DNA of 64,000 bases, taken from contig CAZFSR010000001.1 of assembly GCA_964521575.1 (NCBI GenBank), positions 1 to 64,000 on the forward strand, given 5' to 3'. Positions 42,834-52,201 of this stretch are shown here, one piece after another. The notes under the pieces were generated by a model. That model worked only from the letters and a program-made list of their open reading frames with translations, had not been told where the DNA came from and made no database searches. The position numbers and the translations under genes are program-made. This stretch comes from 79-D21 sp964521575 (GTDB lineage: Bacteria; Synergistota; Synergistia; Synergistales; 79-D21). Position 1 is the stretch's first letter, and each line of letters starts with the position of its first letter.

Positions 42834-43456
42834 GGGGTCATCCCCGCCTTTCGCTCAAGTTTTTTCTGGACCGCGCCGAGGCAGAGATCCAGCGCCAGGG
42901 CCATCAGGGTCGTGGATGCGGCCCCGGTGAGGATCAATTCGCGGTTGCTGTTGGAGATGCCCAGCATGATGTAGGTTCCGAGGCCGCCCGCGCCGATGTA
43001 GGCGGCGATGGCCGCCACCCCCACCCCCATGACCGCCGAGGAACGGATTCCCGCCATGATGAGCGGAAAAGCGAGCGGCAGCCGGACCGCGAAGAGCAGG
43101 CGCAGCCGGTTCATCCCCATGCCCCGTGCGGCATCGACGATGGCGGGATCGACGTTCCGAAGCCCCACGATCGTGTTCCGCAGCATGGGAAGCTGGGAGT
43201 AGAGGAACAGGGCGATCAGTGCCGGAATCACCCCGATCCCGCGCCCCACCAGCGCCAGGATCGGCATCATGAGGCCGTAAAGGGCGACGGAGGGGATCGT
43301 CATGATGAGCCCGTTGACGTAGAGCAGGCCTGCGGCCAGCCTGGGCTTCCCGCTGCAGGCGATCCCCAGCGGGACGGCGAAAAGCGCGGCCAGCGAAACG
43401 GCCACTCCCACGAGGGTGAGATGGCGGACAAACGCATTCCACAGAGGTTGAGACAC
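42830..43456 (-). CDS. OpuC-type ABC transporter permease
   Basis: 208 residues from a GTG at 43456 with AGGAGG nine bases upstream; an in-frame upstream extension reads as non-coding. There are about five membrane helices and the EAA loop VDPAIVDAARGMGMNRLRL. It is the first gene of the operon. The 245-base region to folD holds A/T-rich sequence on the minus strand (TTGTAA and TATTAT hexamers, spacing 20) that may be its promoter. Confidence 0.85.
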   Translation of the reverse strand: MSQPLWNAFVRHLTLVGVAVSLAALFAVPLGIACSGKPRLAAGLLYVNGLIMTIPSVALYGLMMPILALVGRGIGVIPALIALFLYSQLPMLRNTIVGLRNVDPAIVDAARGMGMNRLRLLFAVRLPLAFPLIMAGIRSSAVMGVGVAAIAAYIGAGGLGTYIMLGISNSNRELILTGAASTTLMALALDLCLGAVQKKLERKAGMTP

Positions 43457-43650
43457 GCCTCCAGCCTCCTTTGCATTCGTTGTGAAATCAAGCGGGAAAA
43501 AGACGAAAAAACCGAATGACGCCGCGGGGGAGAAACAGCCTGGCAAGGTATAATAAATTACGGATAATAGTCTTTTATGTATGTTTTTTTACAACCTGTG
43601 CCGATTTTACCATGAACCTAAGTTTATTGTCATGCCTACATATAAAATAC

Positions 43651-43681
43651 AAAAAAGCCCCCCTCTTTCGAGGGGGGCTTT
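43651..43681 (-). terminator. Rho-independent terminator of folD and the upstream operon
   Basis: Minus strand: an 11-bp stem of AAGCCCCCCTC / GAGGGGGGCTT with loop TTTC, then T6 (43656-43651). Confidence 0.9.
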
Positions 43682-43702
43682 CCCGAAATCGAAGTCAAAC
43701 GG

Positions 43703-44551
43703 TCAGTGCCTGCTCCGGACGGCAGCGGTGAGGGTGTTCTCGAGGAGCATGGCGATGGTGAGCGGGCCCACCCCGCCGGGAACGGGCGTGATCCACCCGG
43801 CGACCTCGCGGACGGTTTCGAAGTCCACGTCCCCGACAAGGCCCGTCTCCAGGCGGTTGATCCCCACGTCCACGACGACCGCGCCGGGTTTCACCATGTC
43901 GGCCGTGACCAGCTTCGGCCTGCCGACGGCGGCCACGAGGATGTCCGCCTGCCGCGTGAACGAGGCGAGATCCGGCGTCCGGCTGTGGCAAACCGTCACG
44001 GTGCAGTCCTTCGCCAGCAGGAGAGCGGCCATGGGCTTCCCCACGATTGCGCTCCTCCCCACGATGACGGCGTGCCTGCCGGCCATCTCGATCCCGTATG
44101 CTTCCAGCATCCGGATGACGCCAAGCGGCGTGCAGGGAACCATGCAAGGGATGCCGGCAACGAGATGCCCCACGTTCACGGGATGGAAACCGTCCACGTC
44201 CTTGGCCGGATCGATGGCCTCCAGGACCGCTTCCGGGTCGATCCCGCGCGGCAAAGGCAGCTGGACCAGGATGCCGTGGACGGCCGGGTCACCGTTCAGC
44301 CGCCCGATGACAGAGAGCAGCTCCTCCTGGGTCGCCGAACCGGGCAGTTTCAGCAGGTCCGACTTGAAACCGGCTTCCCTGCAGGCCTTTTCCTTCTGGC
44401 CCACATAAACCTCCGAAGCGGGGTCGTCCCCGACGAGGATGACCGTGAGCCCTGGAGTCAGGCCGAGCGAACGCAGCTCCGCCGCCTTTTTTGCGACGTC
44501 TTCCCGAATGGCCTGCGCAACCTTTTTCCCGTCAAGCAGCGTTGCCGTCAT
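43703..44551 (-). CDS. folD: Methylenetetrahydrofolate dehydrogenase/methenyl-THF cyclohydrolase
   Basis: 282 residues, the usual FolD size. The catalytic YVGQKEKAC (Tyr-x-x-x-Lys), the signature LVQLPLPRGID and the C-terminal TPVPGGVGPLTIAML are all present. It interconverts methylene-, methenyl- and formyl-THF, linking serine/glycine breakdown (compare glyA and gcvP in this window) to formate or purines. ATG 44551 follows GGAGGTG. It is the last gene of the long minus-strand catabolic run, 42 bases after the TRAP permease. Confidence 0.95.
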   Translation of the reverse strand: MTATLLDGKKVAQAIREDVAKKAAELRSLGLTPGLTVILVGDDPASEVYVGQKEKACREAGFKSDLLKLPGSATQEELLSVIGRLNGDPAVHGILVQLPLPRGIDPEAVLEAIDPAKDVDGFHPVNVGHLVAGIPCMVPCTPLGVIRMLEAYGIEMAGRHAVIVGRSAIVGKPMAALLLAKDCTVTVCHSRTPDLASFTRQADILVAAVGRPKLVTADMVKPGAVVVDVGINRLETGLVGDVDFETVREVAGWITPVPGGVGPLTIAMLLENTLTAAVRSRH

Positions 44552-44593
44552 CGACAAAGCACCTCCGAAACCGGTCGACCCGGTTCCTCAAGC

Positions 44594-45925
44594 TTACCAC
44601 GGACCGACGATCTGGGAGCCCAGGGCGATCGTCGGCAGCCAGCAGGACAGGAAGGGAATATAGGTGGTCAGGAGCAGCACCGGGATCCCCACGCAGAAGA
44701 GGTACAGCATCATGGGCGGGATCAGTTCCCCTGCCGAGACCCCGGAAAGGCGGGACCCGACGAAGATCGACATGGCGAAGGGCGGCGTCATGACCCCCAG
44801 GCCGATGTTGACGATCATGATGGAACCGAGGTGGACGAGGTTGATGCCCAGCTGGTTCGCCAGGGGCAGGATGAGCGGCACCGCCAGGATGAGGATGGGG
44901 ATGCCGTCCAGGAACATGCCCAAAAGGAGCAGGAACAGGTTGATGGAGATCAGGATCATGAACTTGCTGTGGAAAAGCCCGAGCATGCCCCCGGCAAGGG
45001 CCTGCGCCACGCCTTCCCTCGTCAGGAAGCGGGTCAGGACCGTTCCGCCTCCGAGCAGCAGGGCGATCATCCCCAGGGTGACGCAGGTGTTGGCCATGGC
45101 CTTGTAGAAGTTGCCCAGCTTCAGGTCGCGGTAGATGAAGAAGCCGACGATCATGCAGTAGATGACCGCGATGGCTCCCGCCTCGTTGGGGGTGCAGATG
45201 CCGCCGTAGATCCCGACAAGGATGATCAGCGGGCATCCCAGGGCCGGAAGGGCCGACCAGGTCGCCGCCCCGAGCTCTTTCATCGAGTCCTTGAAATTAT
45301 CGGGAAGCACCGGCTTTTCCGCGCTGGGGAAGGTGTACTTGTCGACGATGAAGTAGTTCAGGATGCAGTACCCCAGGGCAAGCAGCAGACCCGGGAGAAC
45401 CGTGGCCAAAAACAGCGCGGCAACGGACTGCTGGGCCACCAGGCAGTAGATCAGGGCAGGAACGCTCGGCGGGATGAGGTAGCCGAGGAAGCTGGACGAG
45501 CAGAGTACCGCCGTGGTGTAGCGCTTCTGGTAGCCGTATTTCTCGAGTCGGGGCACCAATAGCGGGATCAGGGCGGAGATGCAGGGAACGGAAGACCCGG
45601 TGAGGGCGCTCATGAAAAGGGTGGCGACGATGCCCACCACGATGAGTCCGCCCTTCGCCTTGCCCACCAGGGCGTAGGAGAAGCGCACGATCCGGTCGGC
45701 CAGCCCCGCTTCCGAGATGAGGCCGCCGGCGAACACGAAGAACCCGATGGCCATGACGACCGGCGTGAAGAGGGAATGGAAGAACGTCCCCGCCATGAAG
45801 GACAGCGGCGTGTCGATCAGGAAGAGCCCCGCCGCCGTGCTGGCGACGAAAACCCAGCCCAGGGGCATGCCGACGACGATCAGGCCGAGGAACAGGAAAA
45901 GGGAAATGACGACCCCGGTTTCCAT
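44594..45925 (-). CDS. dctM: TRAP transporter large permease (DctM type)
   Basis: 443 residues with about 12 membrane helices. LTGSSVPCISALIPLL and GYLIPPSVPALIYCLVAQQS are typical of the DctM superfamily. It drives sodium-coupled uptake of an organic acid or amino-acid derivative with DctQ and DctP. Its ATG is one base after the dctQ stop. Confidence 0.92.
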   Translation of the reverse strand: METGVVISLFLFLGLIVVGMPLGWVFVASTAAGLFLIDTPLSFMAGTFFHSLFTPVVMAIGFFVFAGGLISEAGLADRIVRFSYALVGKAKGGLIVVGIVATLFMSALTGSSVPCISALIPLLVPRLEKYGYQKRYTTAVLCSSSFLGYLIPPSVPALIYCLVAQQSVAALFLATVLPGLLLALGYCILNYFIVDKYTFPSAEKPVLPDNFKDSMKELGAATWSALPALGCPLIILVGIYGGICTPNEAGAIAVIYCMIVGFFIYRDLKLGNFYKAMANTCVTLGMIALLLGGGTVLTRFLTREGVAQALAGGMLGLFHSKFMILISINLFLLLLGMFLDGIPILILAVPLILPLANQLGINLVHLGSIMIVNIGLGVMTPPFAMSIFVGSRLSGVSAGELIPPMMLYLFCVGIPVLLLTTYIPFLSCWLPTIALGSQIVGPW

Positions 45926-45926
45926 C

Positions 45927-46463
45927 TTACCTGTTTCCCCCTTCCTGCGACTTCAGCCAGGCCATTTTCCTCATCTCGAAGAGGTCCTTCGAAACGTGGA
46001 AGGCCATGTGGACGGCCGAAAGTACCATGGTGACGAACATGACCTGCACCAGCCAGCCTGTGTTGAACCAGCGGATCAGGGTGCCGTACTCGGGATACTG
46101 GAGCGACATCCGGAAAAAGCCGTAGACGGGGTGGAGGAAAACCAGGATGGAAACGAGGGTCACGATATCCATGACGAGGGTGTAGCCCAGTTTCCCCCTG
46201 GGCTTGTCCCTGAAAATCCGGTCGGGGAGCATCTCGACGGAGATGTGCCCTTTCTGGGACGCGGCAAGGGCGATGGCCAGGATGTAGGTGATGACGAAGA
46301 TGTACAGGGCCATGTCCCCGATCCACATGACCTCGTAGTGGAGCCAGTAGCGGTTGATGACCTGGGCAAAAACCAGGACGGTCGAAACGAGGAGTCCCGC
46401 CGAGCAGATCCATTTCTCCACGGTCGCGATCCCCTGCTGCAGGAAATTGAACACGTGCCTCAC
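45927..46463 (-). CDS. dctQ: TRAP transporter small permease (DctQ type)
   Basis: 178 residues with four membrane helices. WICSAGLLVSTVLVFAQVIN and the conserved WIGDMALYIFVITYILAIA match DctQ proteins, which join DctM in the membrane unit. It is followed directly by dctM. Confidence 0.9.
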   Translation of the reverse strand: MRHVFNFLQQGIATVEKWICSAGLLVSTVLVFAQVINRYWLHYEVMWIGDMALYIFVITYILAIALAASQKGHISVEMLPDRIFRDKPRGKLGYTLVMDIVTLVSILVFLHPVYGFFRMSLQYPEYGTLIRWFNTGWLVQVMFVTMVLSAVHMAFHVSKDLFEMRKMAWLKSQEGGNR

Positions 46464-46565
46464 GCTCCTTTGGAACCTTCAAGGGCAAGGGGTCTCCCCC
46501 CCTGCTCCGCTCTATTTCAAAAGCGCCCCTGGTTGAGGCGTCTATTTCTCATTCCTGGGGACAGG

Positions 46566-46602
46566 GGCTCCCCGGGGTCCGCTACGGACCTCCCGGGGAG
46601 CC
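46566..46602 (-). terminator. Attenuator hairpin between dctP and dctQ
   Basis: An 11-bp stem GGCTCCCCGGG / CCCGGGGAGCC extended by GTCC/GGAC inside. It lies in the 166-base gap after the binding-protein gene and lacks a T-run. It probably lets dctP be expressed above the membrane subunits. Confidence 0.55.
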
Positions 46603-46629
46603 TTCGTTCACTCCGGGTGAAGCCTGGAA

Positions 46630-47709
46630 CTAGTTCTTGTGGACCTGCTTGCGGATCGCCTCGAGCTCCTTCAGGATCTTCTGGGTCATGTTCTGGCCGG
46701 GATAGGCCTTGTCGAGCCACGGCTTGCAGAGCTCATCCCAGATGGAAAGAGCCTGGGCCTTCTGGCGGAACACATCCTTTTCCTTTTCCGTCGGGTAGTA
46801 GATCTTGAAGTTGGGCTGTTTCTTCAGCTTGGCTTCCATGTCCTTCACCGCGGCCTTCGCCAGCTTGTACTGGTGGATTTCCGCTTCCTTCGCGGCCCGG
46901 GTGATGGCGTCCTGGATGTCCTTCGGCAGGGCGTCCCACTTCGCCTTGTTCACGGCGATCTGGTTGCCGTCCCACATCCAGTCGAGGGCGGTGTAGTACT
47001 TCAGGACTTCGGCGTGCCTCTCCTCGATGAGGGAGGGCCACATATCCCAGCAGCCGTCGACCACGCCGCGGCTAAGGGCGTTGTAGAGCTCGCCCCAGGC
47101 GATCGTCTCGACCGTCATGCCGGTTCCCTTGCCCATGTTCAGGAGTCCCTTCACGCTGCCGAGGGAGGAGGAAACGCGGAACTTCAGGTTCTTGAGGTCG
47201 GCCGGGGTCCTGATCTCGCGAACGTTGTTCCCGAGGCCGTAGGGGCCCTGGCTGTTCGTGTACAGGGTGTGCATGCCAACCTCGTTGTAGGCTTTCTCCA
47301 GGACCTTGTAGAGGATCCCGTTGGGGCGCCCGAAGGCGATCTGGGCCTCCTCCCAGGAGGAGATGGTCCAGGGCATCCAGTTGAACATGCCGCCGGGGAC
47401 GAGGTTCACGTAGGGGGCGAAGTTCCCGATCTCGATGCTGCCTTCCTGGACGGCATGGAAGATCTCGTCGTGGCTGCCCATCAGCCCGTCGGGATAGAAC
47501 TTGATCTCCATGCGGCCGTTCGTGTACTTCTTGACCAGGTCGCAGAAGAGGCGCATGGACATGGCCTGGGTCGGCCGGACCGTGGTCTGGGCGAACTTCC
47601 ACTTGTACTCGGGCGCGGCCGCGGCCGGCGAGGCGGAAAAGGCCATGGCGATTCCCGCCAGCAGGACGAGGCTGACGACTACCTTGAACAGGCTACCGAA
47701 CTTCTTCAT
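46630..47709 (-). CDS. dctP: TRAP transporter solute-binding protein (DctP type)
   Basis: 359 residues with a signal peptide (to about 32, SPAAAAPEY). The TRAP motif region includes TTVRPTQAMSMRLFCDLV, the ligand-contact Arg area LKNLKFRVSSSLG and WGELYNALSRGVVDGCWD. Many DctP proteins bind carboxylates; the D-aminoacylase and peptidases upstream suggest N-acyl or D-amino acids (inference). GGGAGG precedes ATG 47709. Confidence 0.9.
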   Translation of the reverse strand: MKKFGSLFKVVVSLVLLAGIAMAFSASPAAAAPEYKWKFAQTTVRPTQAMSMRLFCDLVKKYTNGRMEIKFYPDGLMGSHDEIFHAVQEGSIEIGNFAPYVNLVPGGMFNWMPWTISSWEEAQIAFGRPNGILYKVLEKAYNEVGMHTLYTNSQGPYGLGNNVREIRTPADLKNLKFRVSSSLGSVKGLLNMGKGTGMTVETIAWGELYNALSRGVVDGCWDMWPSLIEERHAEVLKYYTALDWMWDGNQIAVNKAKWDALPKDIQDAITRAAKEAEIHQYKLAKAAVKDMEAKLKKQPNFKIYYPTEKEKDVFRQKAQALSIWDELCKPWLDKAYPGQNMTQKILKELEAIRKQVHKN

Positions 47710-47827
47710 CAAGCAATCCTCCCTTTCGCTGTGAATGCATCGTTGTATCTCCTTCGTGCGCATGCTGCCTGGACCGACTGAAACGAAAAAAGACGGACGG
47801 CACCTCCCCTCCCCAGGGTTGCATACC

Positions 47828-49423
47828 CTAGTTGCGTCCCGAAAACCGGATGACTTTCCCGGCCTTGACGGGAACATGTTTCCCGTTTGCGACAACCGGC
47901 TTCCCGTTGACGATCACGTGCTCGATGCCTTCCGGGTACCGGATCGGGTCGGCATAATCGGCCGTGTCCCGGACCGTTTCCGGGTCGAAGACCACGATGT
48001 CGGCGGCCAGCCCTTCCTTCAGGAGGCCCCGGTCCGTGATTCCCAGGGCGGAAGCCGGCTTGCCGGTCATCTTGTGGATCGCCGTGGCCATGTCCAGGAC
48101 GCCTTCCCTGACGTACTTGCCCAGGACTCTCGGGAAACTCCCGTAGACCCTCGGGTGGGGCTTGCCGCCCATGATCCCGTCGGTGCAGACGTTCTGCTCG
48201 GGCCGCTGCAGGATCCGGACGACATGCTCCTCCAGGCCGTAGAAATCCACCAGGCCCGCCGTCCCTTCCTCCTCCAGAAGGAGATCGTAGGTCGCCTCCA
48301 GGGGATCCTTTCCCATCCTCTGCCCGATTTCCACGAGGCTCTTGCCGACCGCCCACTGGTTTTTCGCGGTTTTCACAAATGTTACAAAAATTCCATCCAG
48401 GCCCGCGAAATCCACGAAATTATCCCAGCCCGGAATCCCTTTTTCAATATCGGCCGTCATCCTTTTCCGGGCCTCGGGATCGGCCAGGCGCTCCAGCATC
48501 TTGTCCGTTCCCCCGTCGTGGGCCCAGGGGGGAAGGATGACGCTCAGGGTCGTGCTTCCGGCCACGTAGGGATACTGGTCGACTGAAACCCGGATCCCGT
48601 GGCGGGAACAGTCGTCCAGCTTGTCCAGCACCGCGTCGAAAAGCCCCCAGTTTTTCCTGCCGGCCACCTTGAAATGCGAGAAGTGAATCCGGCAGCCGCT
48701 TTTTCTCCCGATCTCGATGATCTCGTCCATGGAGGAGAGGATGGTGTCCGCCTCGCTCCGCTGGTGGGTCACGAAAACCGCGTCGTTCTTTTCCAGGACC
48801 TTGCCCAGCTCGATGAACTCCTCCGTGTCCGCGAAGCTGCAGGGCGGGTAGATCATGCCCGTGGACAGGCCGTAGGCGCCCTGGTCGATGCACTCCTGGA
48901 GCAGGGCCTTCATCCGTTCGAGCTCTTCGGGTGTGGGCTTTCGGTTATCCAGCCCCATGACGCTCATGCGGACGTTCCCGTGCGGTGCGAGATAGGCGAA
49001 GTTCGGTCCCAGGTCCATTGCATCCAGGCGGTCCAGGTAATCCGCCACGGACCGCCAGCTCCAGTCCAGGTCGTAGCTTCCCTCCAGGCCGGCCATGGCT
49101 TTCTTCCAGGGCCCGACGAAGGCATCGACCATGGGGGCTGCCCCCATGGCGTCCTGCCCGACCACGCAGGTCGTGATCCCCTGCATGACGTTGTGGGCGG
49201 AGTCGGGCCGGCAGAGGGCCAGGATCCCCGAGTGGCTGTGGGTATCGATGAAGCCGGGGCAGACGACCTTCCCCTCCGCGTCGATCACGGAATGCCCCGT
49301 CGAAGCGGAGAGGTCGCCGATGGCGGCGATTCGGCCGCCGCGAATCCCCAGGTCGGCCCTGGAACCCTTGCCGCCCGTCCCGTCGTAGAGAAGGCCGTTC
49401 TTGACCAGGATATCGAATTCCAT
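47828..49423 (-). CDS. N-acyl-D-amino-acid deacylase (D-aminoacylase)
   Basis: 531 residues, amidohydrolase superfamily. The start has YDGTGGKGSRADLGI; GFIDTHSHSG carries the HxH metal site, IHFSHFKVAGRKNWG a later His, and SVDQYPYVAGSTTLS and ASALGITDRGLLKEGLAADI are signature parts of D-aminoacylase. It removes N-acyl groups from D-amino acids. ATG 49423 fits the GAAGGA site better than the ATG at 49435. Neighbours are a TRAP transporter downstream and PLP enzymes and peptidases upstream. Confidence 0.88.
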   Translation of the reverse strand: MEFDILVKNGLLYDGTGGKGSRADLGIRGGRIAAIGDLSASTGHSVIDAEGKVVCPGFIDTHSHSGILALCRPDSAHNVMQGITTCVVGQDAMGAAPMVDAFVGPWKKAMAGLEGSYDLDWSWRSVADYLDRLDAMDLGPNFAYLAPHGNVRMSVMGLDNRKPTPEELERMKALLQECIDQGAYGLSTGMIYPPCSFADTEEFIELGKVLEKNDAVFVTHQRSEADTILSSMDEIIEIGRKSGCRIHFSHFKVAGRKNWGLFDAVLDKLDDCSRHGIRVSVDQYPYVAGSTTLSVILPPWAHDGGTDKMLERLADPEARKRMTADIEKGIPGWDNFVDFAGLDGIFVTFVKTAKNQWAVGKSLVEIGQRMGKDPLEATYDLLLEEEGTAGLVDFYGLEEHVVRILQRPEQNVCTDGIMGGKPHPRVYGSFPRVLGKYVREGVLDMATAIHKMTGKPASALGITDRGLLKEGLAADIVVFDPETVRDTADYADPIRYPEGIEHVIVNGKPVVANGKHVPVKAGKVIRFSGRN

Positions 49424-49448
49424 GATGTCGGCCATCCTTCGGGATGCC

Positions 49449-50918
49449 CTAGAGAAGCCCGACCCTGGCGTTGAAGGCCTCGATCCGTTCGTCGACGGCG
49501 TCCGCCATGGAACGGATGGAGCCCCAGTACTCGTCGTAGTCGTACCACTGGGCGTTCAGCTCTTCCGAGGTCTTGCCCTGCTGCTCGACCCAGGTGTAGT
49601 ACTTCAGGTTGTGGACCCGGAGCCTGTCGTAGTAGTTCATCTCCAGCATGGCTTCACGGTTGATGCCCAGGACGTGCCGGCCGTGGTCGACCGCCGCGTC
49701 GGAGGCCGTGTAGGCCTTGCCGCGCTCCTGCCGCATCTCCTCCAGGCGGGACCCGTAGAGCTCCATGGAGTCGGTGAAGACGGTGAGGATGATGTCCCGG
49801 GAGGTGAGCTCGTAGTACTTGGCCATCTTGATCGCCATGACGACGTTCGCGGCGCCGGAGATCCCCATGAGGGGCAGGCTCTCCACCATGGAGGCCGGCA
49901 TCCCCTGGCTGACCAGGTACTCGCGGCCGGCGGGCTCGTTGAAGAGGCGGACCATCGCCATGCAGTCCGCGTCGTCGACGGCCATCACCATGTCGGTTCC
50001 CTTCACGTCGTGGATCCAGGGCACGTGCTTGTCCCCGATGCCCTCGATGCGGTGGGCGCCGAAGCCGTTCCAGATGAGGGTGGGGCACTGGAGGGCCTCG
50101 CCGACCGCCAGCTTCGCGTTCGGGTAGACGGTCTTCAGGTAGTTGCCGCAGGCGGTGGTCCCGGCGGACCCGGAAGTGACCGTGACGCCCGCGAAACGGT
50201 CCTTCGGGCCCATGATCGTTTTCAGGACCTCTTCCATGGCGTGCCCGGTGACCTCGTAGTGCCACAGGTGGTTCCCGAACTCCTCGAACTGGTTGAACAC
50301 CAGGATGTTGTCTCGCGTCTTCTTCAGTTCCCAGACCTTGTCGTAAATCTCCTTGACGTTGCTCTCCGTCCCGGGCGTGCCGATAACCTCTCCGGCGACG
50401 GTTCTGAGCCACTCGAAGCGTTCCTTGCTCATCCCCTCGGGGAGGATGGCGATGGATTCGCATCCCAGGAGCTGGGCGTTATAGGCGCCGCCCCGGCAGT
50501 AGTTGCCGGTGGAAGGCCAGACGGCCTTCTGGGAGGTGGGGTCGAACTGCCCCGTCACGAGGCGCGGGACGAGGCATCCGAAGCTGGCCCCGACCTTGTG
50601 GGCCCCCGTCGGGAACCACTTACCCACCAGGGCCACGATCCGGGCGTCGACCCCCGTGATCGCCTTCGGGAGTTCCAAGTAGTTGACGCCGCCGTAGAGC
50701 CCGCCTTTCTTAACGGGCTGGTTCTTCCAGGTGATGCGGAAGAGGTTCGCGGAATCGACATCCCACAGGCCCACGTTCTTCAGGCGGTCCTTGATCTTCT
50801 GAGGGGTGTGCTTTTCCGGGTCCTTCATCTGCTTGAAGGTCGGGATCACGATGTTCCTCTCCCGCGCCTTCTTTACCGCTCTTTCCAGCTTTGACTCGTC
50901 AACCGTCAAATCGATCAT
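49449..50918 (-). CDS. PLP-dependent fold-type II enzyme of unknown specificity
   Basis: 489 residues. The likely PLP lysine is K108 in FPTGAHKVGASFG, followed by WPSTGNYCRGGAYNAQLLGC and the phosphate-loop-like TVTSGSAGTTACGNYL. It belongs to the tryptophan-synthase-beta/cysteine-synthase superfamily but is longer than cysteine synthase, and its N-terminus is unusual. An elimination, deamination or thiolytic reaction on an amino acid is expected; the substrate is unknown. AGGAGG precedes ATG 50918. It is next to a threonine-synthase-like gene and D-aminoacylase, so amino-acid breakdown is likely. Confidence 0.75.
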   Translation of the reverse strand: MIDLTVDESKLERAVKKARERNIVIPTFKQMKDPEKHTPQKIKDRLKNVGLWDVDSANLFRITWKNQPVKKGGLYGGVNYLELPKAITGVDARIVALVGKWFPTGAHKVGASFGCLVPRLVTGQFDPTSQKAVWPSTGNYCRGGAYNAQLLGCESIAILPEGMSKERFEWLRTVAGEVIGTPGTESNVKEIYDKVWELKKTRDNILVFNQFEEFGNHLWHYEVTGHAMEEVLKTIMGPKDRFAGVTVTSGSAGTTACGNYLKTVYPNAKLAVGEALQCPTLIWNGFGAHRIEGIGDKHVPWIHDVKGTDMVMAVDDADCMAMVRLFNEPAGREYLVSQGMPASMVESLPLMGISGAANVVMAIKMAKYYELTSRDIILTVFTDSMELYGSRLEEMRQERGKAYTASDAAVDHGRHVLGINREAMLEMNYYDRLRVHNLKYYTWVEQQGKTSEELNAQWYDYDEYWGSIRSMADAVDERIEAFNARVGLL

Positions 50919-50956
50919 GCTTCTCTCCTCCTGTCGTGCGTCCGCTTCCTGCCCGT

Positions 50957-52201
50957 TCAATTGAACCTGGACAGGAGCGGAATCAGCTCGTCGATATCCG
51001 GGGAGACCGAAACCGGCACCCCCACGGCCTTGCGCGCGCTCTTCGCATCCTTCAGGCCGTTTCCGGTCACCACGAAGGCAACCCGCTCTTCACTCGAAAG
51101 GACCCCCGATTCGGCCATCTTCCTGAAGCCCGCAAACCCGGTCACTCCCGCGGGCTCCCCGAACACGCCGGTCGTGCGGGCCAACTCCCGGATGGCTCCC
51201 AGGATCTCGTCGTCCGAAACCGTCACCATGGCGCCCCCTGTTTTCCTCACGGCCCGGAGGGCCTTGGCCCAGTTTCGGGGAGCTCCCACGGCGATGCTGT
51301 CCGCGAGAGTGTCCTCGCGCCCCGGCGTGATGCGCGCGGCACCCGAGGCGAAGGCGTCGGCGATGGGCCGGCTGCCCTCGGCCTGGACCCCCACCAGCTT
51401 CGGCATCCGCTCGATGAAGCCCAGCGCCAGCAGGTCGGCAAACCCCTTGTACAGCCCGCCGATGCAGCAGCCGTCCCCGACGGAGATGAACACCCAGTCC
51501 GGGACGTCCCAGCCCAGCTGCTCCGCGATCTCGATGGCGCAGGTCTTCTTGCCCTCCACCAGGTACGGATTGATGGCGCAGTTGCGGTTGTACCAGCCAA
51601 AGCGGTCGATGGCCGCCGTGGCGAGGTTGAAGGCGTCCGCGTAGTCCCCCTTCACCAGCAGGACCCGCGCCCCGTACACCAGGAGCTGGGTCACCTTCGC
51701 CTCGGGCGCCCGCTCCGGGACGAAGATGTAGCTGGGAAGGCCGGCAACCGCGGAAAAACCGGAAAGGGAACTCGCGGCATTCCCGGTGGAGGCGCAGGCG
51801 ATCGCCGACTGCCCGGCATCGAGGGCCTTCGCCACGCCCACGGCGCTCGCCCGGTCCTTCAGCGAGGCGGTGGGGTTGCGCCCGTCGTCCTTGACGTAGA
51901 CCGCCCCGACCCCGTAACGGGAGGCGAGGGCCTTGCTCTCGTAGAGCGGCGTCCAGCCCACTTTCAGGGAAGGGATGTTTTCTTCCCTTTCCACCGGGAG
52001 GATGGCCCGGTACCGCCAGAGGCTCTCGTCACGGCACTGCCCCAGGGACTCTCGGCTGAAGCCCGACCTTTTCGCGGCCTCCAGGTCGACATTCACGTCC
52101 AGGGTCCCGTCCAGGCCGCAATCGGGGCAGGTGTAGGGCGCCCCTTCCGGCTCGAAGGTCCTCCCGCAGAGGACGCAGCTCAGGGACGTCGGCCTAGGCA
52201 C
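50957..52201 (-). CDS. Threonine synthase-like PLP enzyme with N-terminal zinc ribbon
   Basis: 414 residues. The N-terminal ribbon has four Cys (9, 12, 25, 28). The PLP lysine is K115 in NPTASLKDRAS, followed by ASTGNAASSLSGFSA and the VGDGCCIGGLYKGF loop. The fold matches threonine synthase, but the catabolic neighbours make a degradative lyase (for example on diamino or hydroxy amino acids) equally possible. The GTG start overlaps the peptidase stop by eight bases, indicating coupling. Confidence 0.78.
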   Translation of the reverse strand: MPRPTSLSCVLCGRTFEPEGAPYTCPDCGLDGTLDVNVDLEAAKRSGFSRESLGQCRDESLWRYRAILPVEREENIPSLKVGWTPLYESKALASRYGVGAVYVKDDGRNPTASLKDRASAVGVAKALDAGQSAIACASTGNAASSLSGFSAVAGLPSYIFVPERAPEAKVTQLLVYGARVLLVKGDYADAFNLATAAIDRFGWYNRNCAINPYLVEGKKTCAIEIAEQLGWDVPDWVFISVGDGCCIGGLYKGFADLLALGFIERMPKLVGVQAEGSRPIADAFASGAARITPGREDTLADSIAVGAPRNWAKALRAVRKTGGAMVTVSDDEILGAIRELARTTGVFGEPAGVTGFAGFRKMAESGVLSSEERVAFVVTGNGLKDAKSARKAVGVPVSVSPDIDELIPLLSRFN

